Source of the DNA: Entrophospora sp. SA101
Lineage: Eukaryota > Glomeromycota > Glomeromycetes > Entrophosporales > Entrophosporaceae
NCBI GenBank assembly: GCA_958430865.1
Contig: CAUDNR010004411.1
Span: forward strand, 52,148-116,147
Length of the DNA: 64,000 nt
Direction of reading: 5' to 3'
This document shows, one piece after another, positions 23,192 to 36,290 of this stretch (its first letter is position 1; each line of letters opens with the position of its first letter). Position numbers and translations under genes: made by a program. The notes beneath the pieces were generated by a model. The model was given only the letters and a program-made list of their open reading frames with translations. It was not told the DNA's origin and searched no databases.

Positions 23192-25542
23192 GATTATGAT
23201 ATTATTTTAGCACAAAGAGCTTTAGAAATATTTAACCAATAATTTAATTACATTTAATTAAGCCAATAATTAATTAAAAAATAGTATTAATTTTAGAAGA
23301 ATATCTGATAAATATCGGCACTTTCAACATTTATTAATAGGCTTTTAGAATATATGATAAAAATACTAAGAATATTATTAACTTATTGGTATGCCAATAT
23401 CTTTAAAGAATAATCATATTCTGATATTTACTGATATCCCATTACCCAATTTGACATCATTCAACCAATAAAGAGAGAACCAATAGATTATATATAAGCA
23501 AAGGACTCTAAATTAGCACAAAAGAATTTTAAATCATGCACAAACATAACAGCTTGATAGCTTGATTGACACAGTGGTGCAGCCTTGCAATTTTTTTATT
23601 ACATATTTTAAATACAATTAATCATATGTCTTTAATAAAACAAACATGACTTAGCTATTTAATCATTTCCTTCATTTTCTTGTATGTGAATGCCTCCATC
23701 CATCAAATATTCATGATAGTCATGATTATTATTCAATACATTTGATATCATCATTAACATAACAAACCAAGTAGTAATAATACCAAGGCTATGCAAAAAT
23801 GAAACTTTTAATAATGTGAGTCTACTCAGATCTCTGGGATTCGCAAAATAAATTATTTCAATTATGGATCTTTATGAATAATAAATATGATGTTGATGTC
23901 AGGTGTCAGATTTAATTAAAATTTCCTATCACAAACATGCAAATACCCTCTATAACCATGGGATTTTTCCTATGGGTAAAGTCCATCACATGCTGGAAGG
24001 CTTTGGACAAAACATTCCCTATCTCCCTCTCAGACCAGGTTGGTTGTTACCATATGGGCATTGATTGCTGATGAGAGTTGAAATTCATGTGATGATTGTT
24101 TTGCAACATCCCAACCCGTAGAACAAAGTTGGTGTCTGCAATTGGTACAAAATTCTGCAACTCAGGAGATTGCAACCTGGGTTGTTGTTTTGGATTTTCC
24201 CTGAATTCAGAGTTTTGAGTCCTGAGTTAACAACCCTACCCCATTTAATAACAAGTTCAGTTGATCAAACAAAAATTAAAAAAAACAGTATTTATGGGAA
24301 TGTTTAATTTAAACAAAACATACCAAAATCAAAACCATTTTATGACTTTTTTCTTGTTGGCCTTATTGCTGACAAAGATGTATATAATCATGCAATAATT
24401 TTAATCTATACATATCCAAAATTATAAATTGTTCCTCTTAAAATCAGAGTCCAAATGCAATTTCAGGGCCACTGACCCTGCTCTGAATTGTGACCTCCCA
24501 TGCTTGAACAAGCTGCAATTTCTCTTAATATTCCTCCAGAGTTGCAACTTGGACACAATGCCAGCCTTACCCTAGAGTAGGATCATTGCAGGCAACTTTT
24601 CAGCTAGTGTGTCAGCAGCCTTCTCTGGTCTGGGAAGATTAGTGGAAACATCATTGACAATTGATGCAGTCTTGATAACTCCAGGGCCATGCAGCCCCCT
24701 GGAATTTAACCATCATCATATCATCATGGAAATCTTGGTCAGTTTAGCCTTATGTACACAAGGAATATGCGAGAACGACTAAAAATAGCATGCATGCTTC
24801 AACATCTATAAAATTTACAATAATCAAACATTGCATATTTGAATTGTCTCTTCTGTAACAGTCAGTCGTGCCGCCTTTACATCTTGTGATTGTAATATTA
24901 TAATAATATTATTAATAATGATTATGAAAAGCAAAATACCAATCATTTTGATGAGATTCTTATACCTAGCAAGATCTGCTCCGCATTTTGATTTCAATTA
25001 AAATATTTATAAACTAAATATATATATATCAATACAAATAAAAAATAGTACCTCTAGTTAGTTATTAACATGCCTTCTTTAGGAGATTCGCGTTTTGTCA
25101 TCTTGGACTCTGTCAAAAAATAAATTGTTTTCCAAGGAAAAAAACCCTAATTCGCGTCTGTCCCTCCCTCCCAAAAAAAAAATCACGTCAACAAAAAAAA
25201 ACCAAATCTTTGTGCAACACCAAGTGTAGAAAAAAAAAAATAAATAAAAAAATTATGATCCTCCTTATTGGCTGGAATGTATTAGTTATTGAGAGCGCAT
25301 TTGGAAGACCAACTTCCAAACCTTCCAATGAAATACACACTGGCTAGATGTGCCACAAGAATCCAAACTTTTTTTCCATTCAACAAGATTATAATAATTT
25401 ATAATAATAATAGTAACTAGATAATAAATATAAAATAAATTTTAATAAGTTATACTATGGCACTGAATAATAAAAGTAAATTTGTTTTTTGATTATTATT
25501 ATTATTCAAAGAAAATTTAAGCACATAATTTTCACAAGGATA

Positions 25543-27406
25543 ATGGATTCACCACCGACACCAACACCAACACCAATAAAACCACAAAACAAAATTAAAA
25601 ATAACAAACAACAAAAACAACAACGTTTATCAAGAAAAGAACAATTAAAAATTATTCCAACTTCTAAAGATAATAATCAGAACAACAATAATAGCCCGTC
25701 CCTCAGTTTTGTCGAAGAAGTTCCGAGCGTGGGAGAATTATGGAATATGTCAAAAAAAGAAAGGAAAAAGCTTGAAAAAAAAAATATCAAAGTTAAACCA
25801 CCAGAACAACAACAATATGTTATTAATGATAAGGATGTTAATAAATCATCTCTTGATGAATTAGCTAGTCTTGATGATGATGAAGAATTTCCAAGCGTGG
25901 AGGAATTATTGAATAGAGCTATTCCTCCAAAAAAGGAATGTGAAAAAAAGAATAACATTGTTGAACTATTAGACCAACAACAAGAACAGGAACAATCCGA
26001 ACCTGAATTACCAGATTATGATGTTTTGAAAGATGAGACATTAAGCATTCCAGGTGAATTAGTGTTAGCCTACTCTTTAAGAAAATACTATCCAGCAAAA
26101 ATCATTGGTTATCAGAAGGTAAGACATTTATTTTATTTATTAGTAATTACTTGTTATTATTTTATTTATTTATTTAATTGTTGATGGCGTTTATTTGAAT
26201 AATTTAAAATTCTATAATATTAATTGTTATATTAAATAGCCTGGAAAGTACCATGTCCTCTTTTGTGATGGATCCAAGACAACACTTGGTAGAAATAAAT
26301 TTTACACAATTTATGAAAAAGGATTTGTGACTTGCAATGTAATTTTATAATTGAAGATTTTTATATTTTCATGTTAATATATATTTATATATATTTTTAT
26401 CTTTATTAAAAAGTTGGGTGAAATTGTAATGGAAAAAGAAGACCCTGATTATGAAGATCCGGAATTAATTGCTACAATTCTAGATCTCGAACCAACATTG
26501 TCTGATGTTCTATTAGGCAATGATAAATTGGCATGGAGATATGATTATTTTGTTAAGGGAAAGAAAAAGCGTCAGTTATTAGCTTCTCGTGTTTCACAAG
26601 GACCATTCAACCAAAGTGAATTTGGTTTGATAGCAAAAGTTTTAAGACATATGTATGTGCCTGATGTTGCAAAAGCTATCGATAAGAAAGATAATATCGT
26701 TAAACCTTCGGAATTGATCATGTCTATTATGAAATTGGAAAATAAACAATATCGAGAAGAAGAAGAAGAACAAGAAGAAGAACAAGATAATCAACAGCAA
26801 AATAATCAACAAGAACTATCACTTTCATCACAACAACTCTCAACTCCTGTCTCAACTCCACATAAACACAACAACTTAACCGATGTTACCTCACGCAAAA
26901 TTTTAAACCCACAACCAGAATCATCACCGTCTCAACAGCTCACAACCTCTGTTTCCACTCCACGTAAGCGCAAACACTTACCTTCATTATTACATGATGT
27001 TACCCCAAACAAGCATTCACGCCAACAATCAGAAACGTCATCACCATCATTGGCCCAACCAACTGCTGCTGCTGCTGCTGCCTCTTCCTCTTCCTCACCT
27101 TCACCTTCACCTTCACCTTCATCACCACCACCACTACCACCATTACCATTATCACCATCACCATCCTTATCCTCGTCATCATCCTCATTATTATATGATA
27201 AATTGAAACGCCCATTTTTTAATTATTCATCTAATTTGCAACTTCGATTTGTAAATGATGTGTTAATACCTGAAACTATCATTAGATTGATCATGAAAGA
27301 AGATGGGTTAAGTTACAAGGAAGCTGATTATAAAATGACTGATGGATATGAAGATTTGAGATGGGTAGAGACTATTATGTCATCTAGAAGTTGCTTTAGT
27401 AAATAA
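25543..27406 (+). CDS. Tudor-like domain protein with low-complexity linkers
   Basis: Exons 25543-26118, 26240-26338 and 26414-27406 give 555 aa. The N-terminal 160 residues are Gln/Asn/Lys-rich with two similar short motifs: VPSVGELWNMSKKERKKLEK and FPSVEELLNRAIPPKKECEK. A compact domain follows at about 175-230, PGELVLAYSLRKYYPAKIIGY then PGKYHVLFCDGSKTTLGRNK, whose hydrophobic pattern fits Tudor/PWWP-type chromatin-reader barrels. Then comes a helical region (SDVLLGNDKLAWRYDYF), Ser/Pro/Ala tracts, and a C-terminal segment with LIPETIIRLIMKEDGLSYKEA that looks conserved. A nuclear, histone-binding role is inference from the fold; I do not know the orthologue. The start ATG at 25543 is preferred over an upstream non-ATG extension because the downstream sequence MDSPPTPTP begins cleanly. 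Confidence 0.72.
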
Positions 27407-30400
27407 TATAAAATGCAGGGTATTATCATAGGCAATAATGTATTATTGTATTACTACAGGGGTATTTGGTAATTAATTAATAATGGTAATTTTGTGTAAA
27501 AGAAAATCACAAAAGATGGTGAACGGTATTGATAGATTAAATAGAAAATTTTTAATTCTGTATATTAATATTAACTAACACACATACACATGTATATTAT
27601 TATATTATGTATTGATAAAATAAATTATATATATATATATTTAATACCAACAGTGTCATTTAGATAGAACAAACTACTCTTAAAGAGCACATAACAAATA
27701 TCAACTTATTTTCGAATCCATTAATATCCATTGATATGTTTTAATAAAATAGATTCATCTAAAAATATGAGTTAGTTGTTGATCTACCAATTTAACCAGT
27801 TCCCTCTGCCAAATGAATAACCACTAATACTAATACCAGTTCCTTCCATTAATTCAACAGAAACGGCTCAAAATATATTGCTATATTAATATCCACGGCC
27901 TCAATATTTGAAAGTAGAATAGATTTTAAACTCGATGTTTTGTTACAATCGGTTAAACTTGAATTATCAATAGTTTTACAAAAGATAATTATGTGTTAAT
28001 AATACATGTGAAATCTATATAATAATTTATATAGTAAACCAGTTTGTAATAAGATATTTTTTTTTTGTTTTTAACCAATTAGCAGTCAATTAATTGGTAA
28101 TAGACTATACTTATTATTATTGATTATGTTGGTCAAATACCAAATTACAATTACAATAAATAGTCAATTGGTTTTAATTTTAAATTAATCTAATTGTCTG
28201 TGAATAATTAATTAAACTCAAAATTTTAAAAAAAAAGCGTTTGATAATCTATTGATTGATACTTCATGAATCAAAGTCTTCTTTATCTTTACACATATTA
28301 CCATGGAAGGATTTTGCGCTTTTTAATAATTTACTATGAATCCACAAATGCAGAGATAAAAACAGTTCAGAGGGACCAAATAAGCAAATAAGCCTTTGCA
28401 AAGATAGTTGTCTTCATAACTCACCAATAAAATCGGTTGATTACCTAAATGTTACCCGTCACTTATTCGTTGGAATTCATCGCAATTCACCTATTTGTTT
28501 GTGGTAGAAACTTTATTACGCAAAAGCTAATTATATTCAAATGAAAAGAGATATGCCATAATGTTTTTTAATAATAATCAAAGAAAAAATTTGACATATG
28601 GTTGGCCAAACTGCAATACACACACAGTGCTGGATACATGATTGGGAGCATTTTACCAGAGCTGTGGGAGTTCAGAAAATAATATACATTTTGTTTTGTA
28701 AGCTTCAGTGTTTAACATGTAAGACAGAATGATATGTCAAGAGTGTCTGAAATGCTTATCCTGACTATTCGTTCTCAAATGGACTTTTATCTTTCTCCTT
28801 GTGTTTTGAAAAATTACCTTGCGTTTAAGTCAAACTATCAATTAGCAACATTTAAATTGAAAAAATAGCCATTATATATTGATTGGTTCGATATGACATT
28901 AAAATCATAACTGATTTACCTACTACTACGAACAGACAGGACGGATTGGATTTTATTTTATGAAAATAAATAGGAATTACTTGCTTTATTGAAACTGTTA
29001 ATTACAAAAAATGTATATTAGAAGAAGGATTTTGGTGGGAATAAAGTTCAATACAAGAATCTACAATATTTATACTTTGCCATATGAGTGTAGAAAAATG
29101 CAGTTCTTTTTTTCAAAACATCACTTTCAGAGCTTCACGCGTTTCTACTGAAAAGCTCGCATATCATCAGCAACTTTAAAAATGCTCACATAGCTGATGA
29201 TTTTTGTCTGAGCTCTGTAATTCATAGGTTCACTGTTGTTACTCACAATAATTAAAAAATGACTTTTAACCATATGATCTATTAACATAAGAAGTTTAAA
29301 TCTGGAGAACGACGATATCTTTTTAAGCGAAATACGATTTCCTTAACAATAAGATTCCAATAACATCAGTTTCTAAACAGATTTGATTTAATTAAATTTT
29401 AATTGCAATGTCAAATCGGTTAAGATGATCGATCCACTTTTGCACAATGCAATTTGTCCCTAATCCTGGTTAGGATATCCAGGATTATTCTTACACACAA
29501 TTAATGTGCTCAATTACAAATAACTAAAGTTATTGGTGTTCATAGGACATGGGTAAATAATTGACTTTTTCTGTTTTCATTTAGGAGACATCATCAAAAT
29601 GGTTTCAATGATTTATTATTGGACGGTTTACTTATTTGTATTGTTTTTACTGGATCATGAAAGTATTGAAAATAATATAAAAATAACAGGAGGTTTTATT
29701 TTTGAGTATTATTTTGATAATTATGCAATAAACGAATTATTTAATCTGATAAACGCGTGCAAGTTTCACATTTTATTTTAATCATCTTGAGGAACAACAC
29801 ATTATGCAGCTGGCATTATGACAGGCTAATGTAAATTTTATAATCGTTGGGTGGCAACCCTTTGGTATTTTAGTTGATATTATTTTTTCCAGCCGGTTGA
29901 TCTAGTCCTTTAAAGAATGCGAACATCTGACAAATTGTCACCATCAAGCTTTTACACAATGATGTGAGAATGGCCTTGATCTTACTACAGCGATTCTTGA
30001 GGTTTGGAGTTGTTCTTCTTTTGATAATAATAATTCCTAATGAAAGATTCGTTACAACTAGATGAAGCAACGTATGCTTTCTATGATCTAAATAGGGTTT
30101 TTATTCGTAATACTAATTCTTATTCGAATTATTCGTAATAAAGTCAATCTTCGAATTATTAGTTTTATTCGAATAAACTTTCAATGTAACTCTAATACTC
30201 AAATAAAACGAATAATTCGAATAAACCTTATTCAAATAGAAACCCTAGCTCTAAATTGTTTCGAAATTAAAGTTTATCGGATGAAAATTCTTATTGAAGA
30301 TCCTTTTTGGGAAATCCGCAGTTGTATTATTATTATCTAAGTATACCCTCTCTAAATGCATATTCATGAGTGATAGTAAGTATTATGTTCTCAATGGGGC

Positions 30401-30532
30401 ACACTTGGAGAGCTGTATGTACAATTTTCCAGTAAAAGGAAAAATATCCATTTCTATATATAAAAAAATTTCTTTACTAAAAGGATCGCCAATTAAATTA
30501 TCAATGCAACACGAATATCTTTAAAAAAAAAA
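27407..30532. other. Intergenic region
   Basis: AT-rich, no supportable gene. Short open stretches at 29599-29781 and 30294-30524 have no recognisable domain and no splice-consistent extension. The palindromic TTATTCG element lies at 30093-30247. Confidence 0.5.
30093..30247. repeat. Palindromic element rich in TTATTCG / CGAATAA
   Basis: Ends TAGGGTTTTTATTCG and, inverted, TAGGGTTTCTATTTG. The interior is also roughly self-complementary (TTATTCGAATTATTCG against CGAATAATTCGAATAA), making a long imperfect foldback of about 155 bp. A close relative of the left end (GGTTTCTATTCGTAATAC) occurs at about 22887, next to another inverted-repeat element. Confidence 0.65.
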
Positions 30533-31291
30533 ATGATAAAAAGAAATTTTCAAACTTTAATATTTAAAAAAAAGAAAAGTTCATTAATAATAATACCAAC
30601 AATAAAAACATTACCAACAACAAATATTTCTTCACAAAATCGTAAATATGGAGCACAAAAATCTTCAAAAAAGACTGACACAAATAAAAAGTCAAGTAGT
30701 AGCAGCAACACAAAAACCACTAGTAGTGGAGCTGGTGGAAGTATGATACCAGGCTCACAACAATTCCATATAACAGATAAAAGGTATGAAGTAATTAAAC
30801 AAATACTTTACGAAACCGAGAAACCAGACTTGTCATCATTAACACAAGAAGATTTGGAAAGACATGAAACGATAGAACGAGCATGGAAATTATTTTGTAG
30901 ACATCAAAAAGAACAAAAAGAGCTTGAATTAGCAAGAAAATATAGAATGTTAAATGAGGCGAATATTGAATTAGAAAAGGTAGATGAACGATTATTTAAA
31001 GAAGCTCAGCTTAATAATTCAAAAATATTGTTTCCTGGAAAAATGAAAATTCCTACAGAAACACCACCTTTAGATGGATGGAATTATAATTATACTAAAC
31101 CTATTACTACTACAATAGTGAATAAGGATAATGAAGTGGTTGATGAGGTAGATGGTGATGACAATGATGACGATGACGATGACGATGACGATGATGGTGG
31201 TGATGGTGATGGTGATGGTGGTGGTGATGATTATGATGATGGTGATGATGGTAATGTGGAAAATAATGTTGACAGTAGTAATAAACAATAG
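30533..31291 (+). CDS. Mitochondrial large-subunit ribosomal protein mL40 (Mrpl28 family)
   Basis: Intronless, 252 aa. Component of the mitochondrial large ribosomal subunit. The N-terminus MIKRNFQTLIFKKKK is strongly basic, fitting a mitochondrial presequence, followed by a Ser/Lys/Thr-rich linker. The conserved mL40 core is seen as LERHETIERAWKLFCRHQKE, ELARKYRMLNEA and FPGKMKIPTETPPLDGWNY (about residues 85-190). The last 60 residues are an Asp/Gly-rich acidic tail encoded by a GATGATGGT-type repeat, unusual for the family. A partial, mutated copy including the 3' flank is present at 12082-12954 on the other strand, so this is the functional copy. The start is the first ATG, just after a poly-A run. 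Confidence 0.85.
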   Translation: MIKRNFQTLIFKKKKSSLIIIPTIKTLPTTNISSQNRKYGAQKSSKKTDTNKKSSSSSNTKTTSSGAGGSMIPGSQQFHITDKRYEVIKQILYETEKPDLSSLTQEDLERHETIERAWKLFCRHQKEQKELELARKYRMLNEANIELEKVDERLFKEAQLNNSKILFPGKMKIPTETPPLDGWNYNYTKPITTTIVNKDNEVVDEVDGDDNDDDDDDDDDDGGDGDGDGGGDDYDDGDDGNVENNVDSSNKQ

Positions 31292-32842
31292 ATGAAAATT
31301 AAAATTTTCCGCCCAAAATTTTTGTGACTTCTTTCTTCATCTGGACTGGACAATTGATTGAATAAAACTTTCATTTCATTTCTTCTGGTGGATGGGATTA
31401 AGAGGATCTAAATTTGGTTTTAAGTTCAGAAGAAATTTAACCCTTTTTAGATTATGAAATTGAACAAAGATGCTATTTCCTCCCATAAAATGGTTTATAA
31501 TAATAATATTGTTAATATTACTATAAAAAAGTTTTTTAAAAATTCAAAAAATTCAAATTTACCCAATGAAAATTTAAGCATATGTCACATGATCACCAGT
31601 TTGTTATTAATATCTTTATAATATTATTAGTCAGTGATTGAAATAAACAAAATATGAATACATTTCTTCAGAATTAGCAGAATCCATTATCACTAAAAAA
31701 GAAATATTTAATTAATCATTAAGTTATTTATGTTTTAAAATTAAATAATCTCTTCAGAATTAGCAGAATCCATTATCACTAAAAAAGAAATATTTAATTA
31801 ATCATTGTTATCTATGTTTTCAAATTAAATAATCTCTCACTCAATTTCATTATCTTTTAGTTTTTTTTTGTTTGTCTGCACAGAAATTTTAACAATATCA
31901 ACATTGTTTAAGTGCTGGGTTCTTTCTCATTTTTAATATTTATTAGGAAAAGAGATATTTTGTGATTTAATTTTCGCGAATGAATTAATATTTTACTTCA
32001 TAATTTGGGCTGGCATTAAACAAAATTGGCCAGAATTATAAGAGGGCCAATTTCAAAATTTTTATAACACAACATCAAACTTTTAATTTGACATACTCTT
32101 GTTGCACTGAACTTATTTAACAATTCCAACGTAGCTTGATTGCTTTTAATTAGAATAATCAATTTATGTCGTTTTTTTTCAAAAGTTACATGAAAATTTA
32201 ACATGTCGATTTTAAGACCAATTATTTTGGATGTGTTACTGTGACATGCACTGTACAAATTAGTAGTAGTAGGTGTTTTCCGCATTAAAGTGCTAATGTA
32301 AGTAAGGGCTTAGACAAAATAATATCCTCATTTTCTTATAAGGTCACATGATATTTCGAATTTAAAATCGAAATTCAAAATCGAAAATCGAAATTCAATT
32401 ATAGTAATAACATTAGTATTTAGTGTTAGTATTAGTATTAGTATTAGTATATTATTATTATTATTGAAACGCAAGGATCAATTATTTCATGTATGTCATT
32501 TAATATTAATTATTAATCTGGCATTTGTGGCAATTTATTGTTACTAATTTAGAAAGATCAACAAATTTAAATAAAAGCAATAAAATAATTTACAATTATA
32601 AATTATATTCAATTTATTAATTAAATTATTTCTCAATGAAATTTTATTAGAGGGTAAAAATTTGGTAGTAAACCTCATAATTAGACTTTTTTTAAACTTA
32701 TTTATTTATTTAATAATTAATATTTCAACATATATATTTGTAGATTCATTCACCCTTAATATTATTACAAATCTTACATAAATTATATCAATAATTATAT
32801 TAATATTATATTAATATTTTAGTAATTATTATAGATTTAAAA
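31292..32842. other. Intergenic region with a tandem duplication
   Basis: The first 320 bp (to about 31612) are shared with the mL40 pseudogene copy. Then comes the 86-bp tandem duplication (31665-31837), a TTAGTA/ATTAGT microsatellite near 32410-32465, and AT-rich sequence with stem-like TAATATTAA runs before the SH3 gene. No gene seen. Confidence 0.5.
31665..31837. repeat. 86-bp tandem duplication
   Basis: Copy one starts at 31665 and copy two at 31751, both TCTTCAGAATTAGCAGAATC. They are nearly identical; copy two lacks AAG after AATCATT. Confidence 0.93.
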
Positions 32843-33639
32843 ATGAATTCATTCATCGAAACAAATAATAATAATAATAATAATTTAAATTTAAATAATT
32901 TAAATTTAAAATCTATCAATTCAGAATCAATAAAATTACAAAATAATGATAAAGAGAATAAAGAGAATCAGAATGATGATAATGACATATTAAAAGATGG
33001 TAGTGACATAAATCAACAAAAATTAAATGATGAATCAAATCAGGATTTGGTAATAATAATAGTCTCTTTACAGTTTCACTAATAATTTTCATAAAATATA
33101 AAATATTGAATTATTTAAATTATTTATTTCAGATTCTAATAAAAATAAGAGATTTTGCTTTTCCAATAGAAGATCTAAGACATTGGGGACAAAATCTGAT
33201 TGCATCATCAGATGATGATAGTAATGGTGGTGATGATGATTATTACGATTATGACAATAATGATGATGATTATATTATAGATTATGATAACAATATTAAT
33301 AATATTTATGCTAATAGTCATAATAATAATAGTAGTAATAATAAAAATCACACCAATAAAAAAGATGATGGCAAATATAAAAATAAGAAAGCTTGTGCAT
33401 TATATGATTTCCTGGCAGAGAATACATCAGAATTGAGTTTTCAAGAAGGTGATATATTAACAATAAATTATCGACAATGTGTTGGGTGGTTAGTAGCTGA
33501 GCTTGATGGTAAGGTTGGTTTAATACCTGAAAATTATGTCGCTATATCATCATCTGATGGTGATGATGGTTATTTGGATGATGATGAAAAAAAATATGAA
33601 TATGAATATAATAATTGGATTAATAATCAGGATAAATAA
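32843..33639 (+). CDS. SH3-domain protein, Nbp2/Skb5-like adaptor
   Basis: Exons 32843-33049 and 33133-33639 give 237 aa. The N-terminal 69 residues are Asn/Asp/Glu-rich. The second exon opens with IKIRDFAFPIEDLRHWG, a motif that precedes the SH3 domain in fungal Nbp2/Skb5 proteins, then an Asp/Asn/Tyr-rich linker. The SH3 domain at about 155-208 shows ALYDF, the acidic SELSFQEGDIL, GWLVAELDGKVGLIP and PENYV. Nbp2-type adaptors bring phosphatases or PAK kinases to stress MAP-kinase pathways. That role here is inference; an unrelated SH3 adaptor is the alternative. Confidence 0.78.
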
Positions 33640-34261
33640 TTTCTTAATATTTAATTAATATTTAATAGTAATAATAATAATAATAGTATTTATTTATTTA
33701 TTTATAGATATTTAATAATAATAATAATTTTTTAAAAAAATAGTAATATTACATAATGTAGCATTAGATGCCTAATCATGTTAATATTTGAGTGCTTTAT
33801 TTATAAGCAAGGACTTAAAAGATAGCATCCATTTTTACAAACAAATTAATTAGGAATTTGGGAATTTAAGATTTTTTGGTTCAATTAATCATCACCTTTA
33901 ATACTTCTACATTCAAATTTTTATAGATATTTTCTTTTGCCTTTTCGTCATTGATAATTTTCATTTCCCAATTGATTTGGGGAATTTAAACTAAACTAGA
34001 AAAATTTAGAATGAAGCACTTATTATTTCTTTTCTTGTAAATAATATTTGTCACCCTGAATGTAGCTGAAAATAAATGAATGACAGTTGTCATCATGGTT
34101 TTATTTATATCTCTCTTGCTCACTATTTTTTGATACATTAAACTTGTAATTACAAGTACTATTTGCAACTTACTGAGCTGATTTTGGCCCTTGATAAATT
34201 TTTTTAAAATTAATAACATTTTAATTATATTCAAAATGAATATATACTGTACACACACCTA

Positions 34262-34934
34262 CCATAAGTATCCGACCACCCAAGTTGTGTAACGTCAAAT
34301 GAAAAGAGTTCTTACTAAAAAAGTAACGTTTTCTTAAAACCGTTTTTACTTTACTAAAGTAGACTTGTACTTGATATCAAAATCTCTAAATTACAAAAGC
34401 ATCGAAAGGTTCGGTATGGTATTAATGGAAACATTTAGCAAATAGTCCAAAAAAGCAAATTTTCAATCGGAATCTTTACATATAATAAAGGTCAAATTTC
34501 TTCATTGTAATGTATATTATTTCATTAATAAAATGTGCTCAACGTAACAGATTACATATATCCACAATATGGTGTTGGCATAAATTAGTTCGTGAAAAGG
34601 GTTTAAAAAAGTATCCGACTACCCCATAATTTTATTATATAAAACACTTAATAAAGTTGACAAAATGCAAATTTTAAGGCTTTACGTTTTGTTGTCTATA
34701 CTCGATCAAATTTTCTCAAATTTTAACCATAGATATTTAAGTGGACTTGCTTAATGATGTAATCCACAATTCAACGGAGTTTTAAAGTTTTTTACTAAGC
34801 TCAAAGTTTTCATAAAAATCACGGAATCTAGAATTTTCATTAATAATGCAAACTCGACGAGACTTTAAATTTATATGCAAATTAACTTTTAAAAACATGT
34901 TTACTTAATGCACCAGTCCATGGTCGGATATTCT
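34262..34934. mobile_element. Non-autonomous Tc1/mariner-like remnant
   Basis: The left side reads AAGTATCCGACCACCC and the right side, reverse-complemented, GAATATCCGACCATGG, both resembling Tc1-type termini. A third copy of the word (AAGTATCCGACTACCCC) lies inside at about 34610. About 670 bp with no transposase frame. The ends are degenerate, so boundaries are approximate. Confidence 0.4.
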
Positions 34935-35472
34935 ATTGTTGGATTTTGGCAATCCTATGATTATTTCTGAGCTTAATCTTTCGATTACCCCACTTCTTTC
35001 CCCAAGTATAATGCAAGATTTTATATTTCCTAACGATTTATTCTTCTTTGTGTGTTACATATATATGTGCTTTATAGCTTGGTTTTACAAGTTATTCTTT
35101 TGTATTCATGTTTTAGTATATATTCTAGGTCTGTTAATTTTGCTTTCGATTTTTGTTTCTTCTCTTAATTCTCGGATATCTCTCCAAAGCTAACCTTCAC
35201 ATCCTTAGCTTTTTAATAATAAGTCTTACTTCCTCTATTGCAAATAGAGCTTGATCCGGATACTTATCCGTTTAAATTATTATTATAATCTTTTTAAAAT
35301 AATTCTTTCTTCTTTAATGGACAATGTAACAACAAAATTGCTTTCTGATAATTCTGTAATAGGAAAAGAAACTTCTTCTTGTATATCTTGCATAAAGACA
35401 TGTATTTATTCTTCTGGGAGCTTTGCTTGTGTAATTAATTAGTGATGATAATTTTTGTTATTATTGACATTA

Positions 35473-35665
35473 GAAATCGGCGAGGAGCTTGCAAAGGAAC
35501 TGTCCCCCGCACATGATACCAATCCTGATATTTAGATACCTGATTTGAAGGTGTATATTGATGCTGCTCCTCAAAGAATCCGAGATACAATTTTAAAATA
35601 GCAGTCCAAAATAAAGTTCCAGATGAACTTTTCCGACTCTACTGCGAGAAAGTTCTTCTTGACTT
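35473..35665 (+). pseudogene. Decayed coding fragment, family unknown
   Basis: The translation EIGEELAKELSPAHDTNPDI, stop, IPDLKVYIDAAPQRIRDTIL, stop, is protein-like and interrupted only by two stops in one frame. Local G+C is higher than in the flanks. Probably a relic gene or transposon fragment; no identity. Confidence 0.25.
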
Positions 35666-36175
35666 GTGGGTAAATGTGATATCTGACATTGATCGATCAA
35701 AGTACCAACAATTGTTCTTTTAGTTACCATCTTGTAGATGTCAACTTACAATGAACAGAAAAATTGGTGAGCGTAAATATCAAATATCTTCGATATTAAT
35801 ATTTTAAGTTTTACGAAATGAACATCTTTTACAGGCCATATCATATTTTGGAAGTTATAATAACATTTTTTTTCAAATTTCTTTTAAGTTTGCACACATT
35901 GGTTATTACATTACGACCTAGTTATGACATTACGGCCTAATTACGACATTACGGTTTTTAATTAATACTAAAATTAAGGTTATCACTCAGATGCCGTAAT
36001 ATTATTATGACATTTACAAATCAATTTGGGCCGCATGTATGTTTCCCAAAAAAATTAGTCCATGGATGAAAGATGTCACTGGAACTTCTAATTGAGATCC
36101 CAATTAGGATTATTCAGGGGTTTATATAGTTTTTGCGCATTATGTTTAATTGCACTTTTTAATAAATGATTATAA

Positions 36176-36290
36176 AAGCTTACAACTCCTTATTAAAAAG
36201 AAAATTAAATCGATGAAATTAAAGCTAAAGGCCCAAGCTTCATCGGTTTACTTTTTTTCTTTTTATTAGAAAAGTTGAGTTATAAGGCTT
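36176..36290. repeat. Imperfect foldback repeat
   Basis: The left arm begins AGCTTACAACTCCTTATTAA. The right arm ends AAGTTGAGTTATAAGGCT after TTCATCGGTTTAC, which pairs with the left arm's inner ATTAAATCGATGAA. A similar right-arm sequence occurs at about 4460-4520, so this is a dispersed family. Confidence 0.6.

Larger units (their letters stand above)
22143..25542. other. Intergenic region with repeats and a GC-richer block
   Basis: A 114-codon plus-strand open frame at 22137-22481 is hydrophobic and lacks convincing protein character, so it is not called. The region holds the inverted-repeat element at 22909-23041 and the TTTATTCG array that follows it. From about 23900 to 24760 a block is noticeably less AT-rich than the rest, with stops in all frames; it may be an old repeat or noncoding RNA. 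25120-25240 has poly-A runs upstream of the next gene. Confidence 0.5.

Noticed and set aside
27000..27215. Two extra open frames (His/Leu-rich and Val/Lys-rich) in the Tudor-like gene
   Set aside because: Shadows of the Ser/Pro repeat-coding segment of exon 3.
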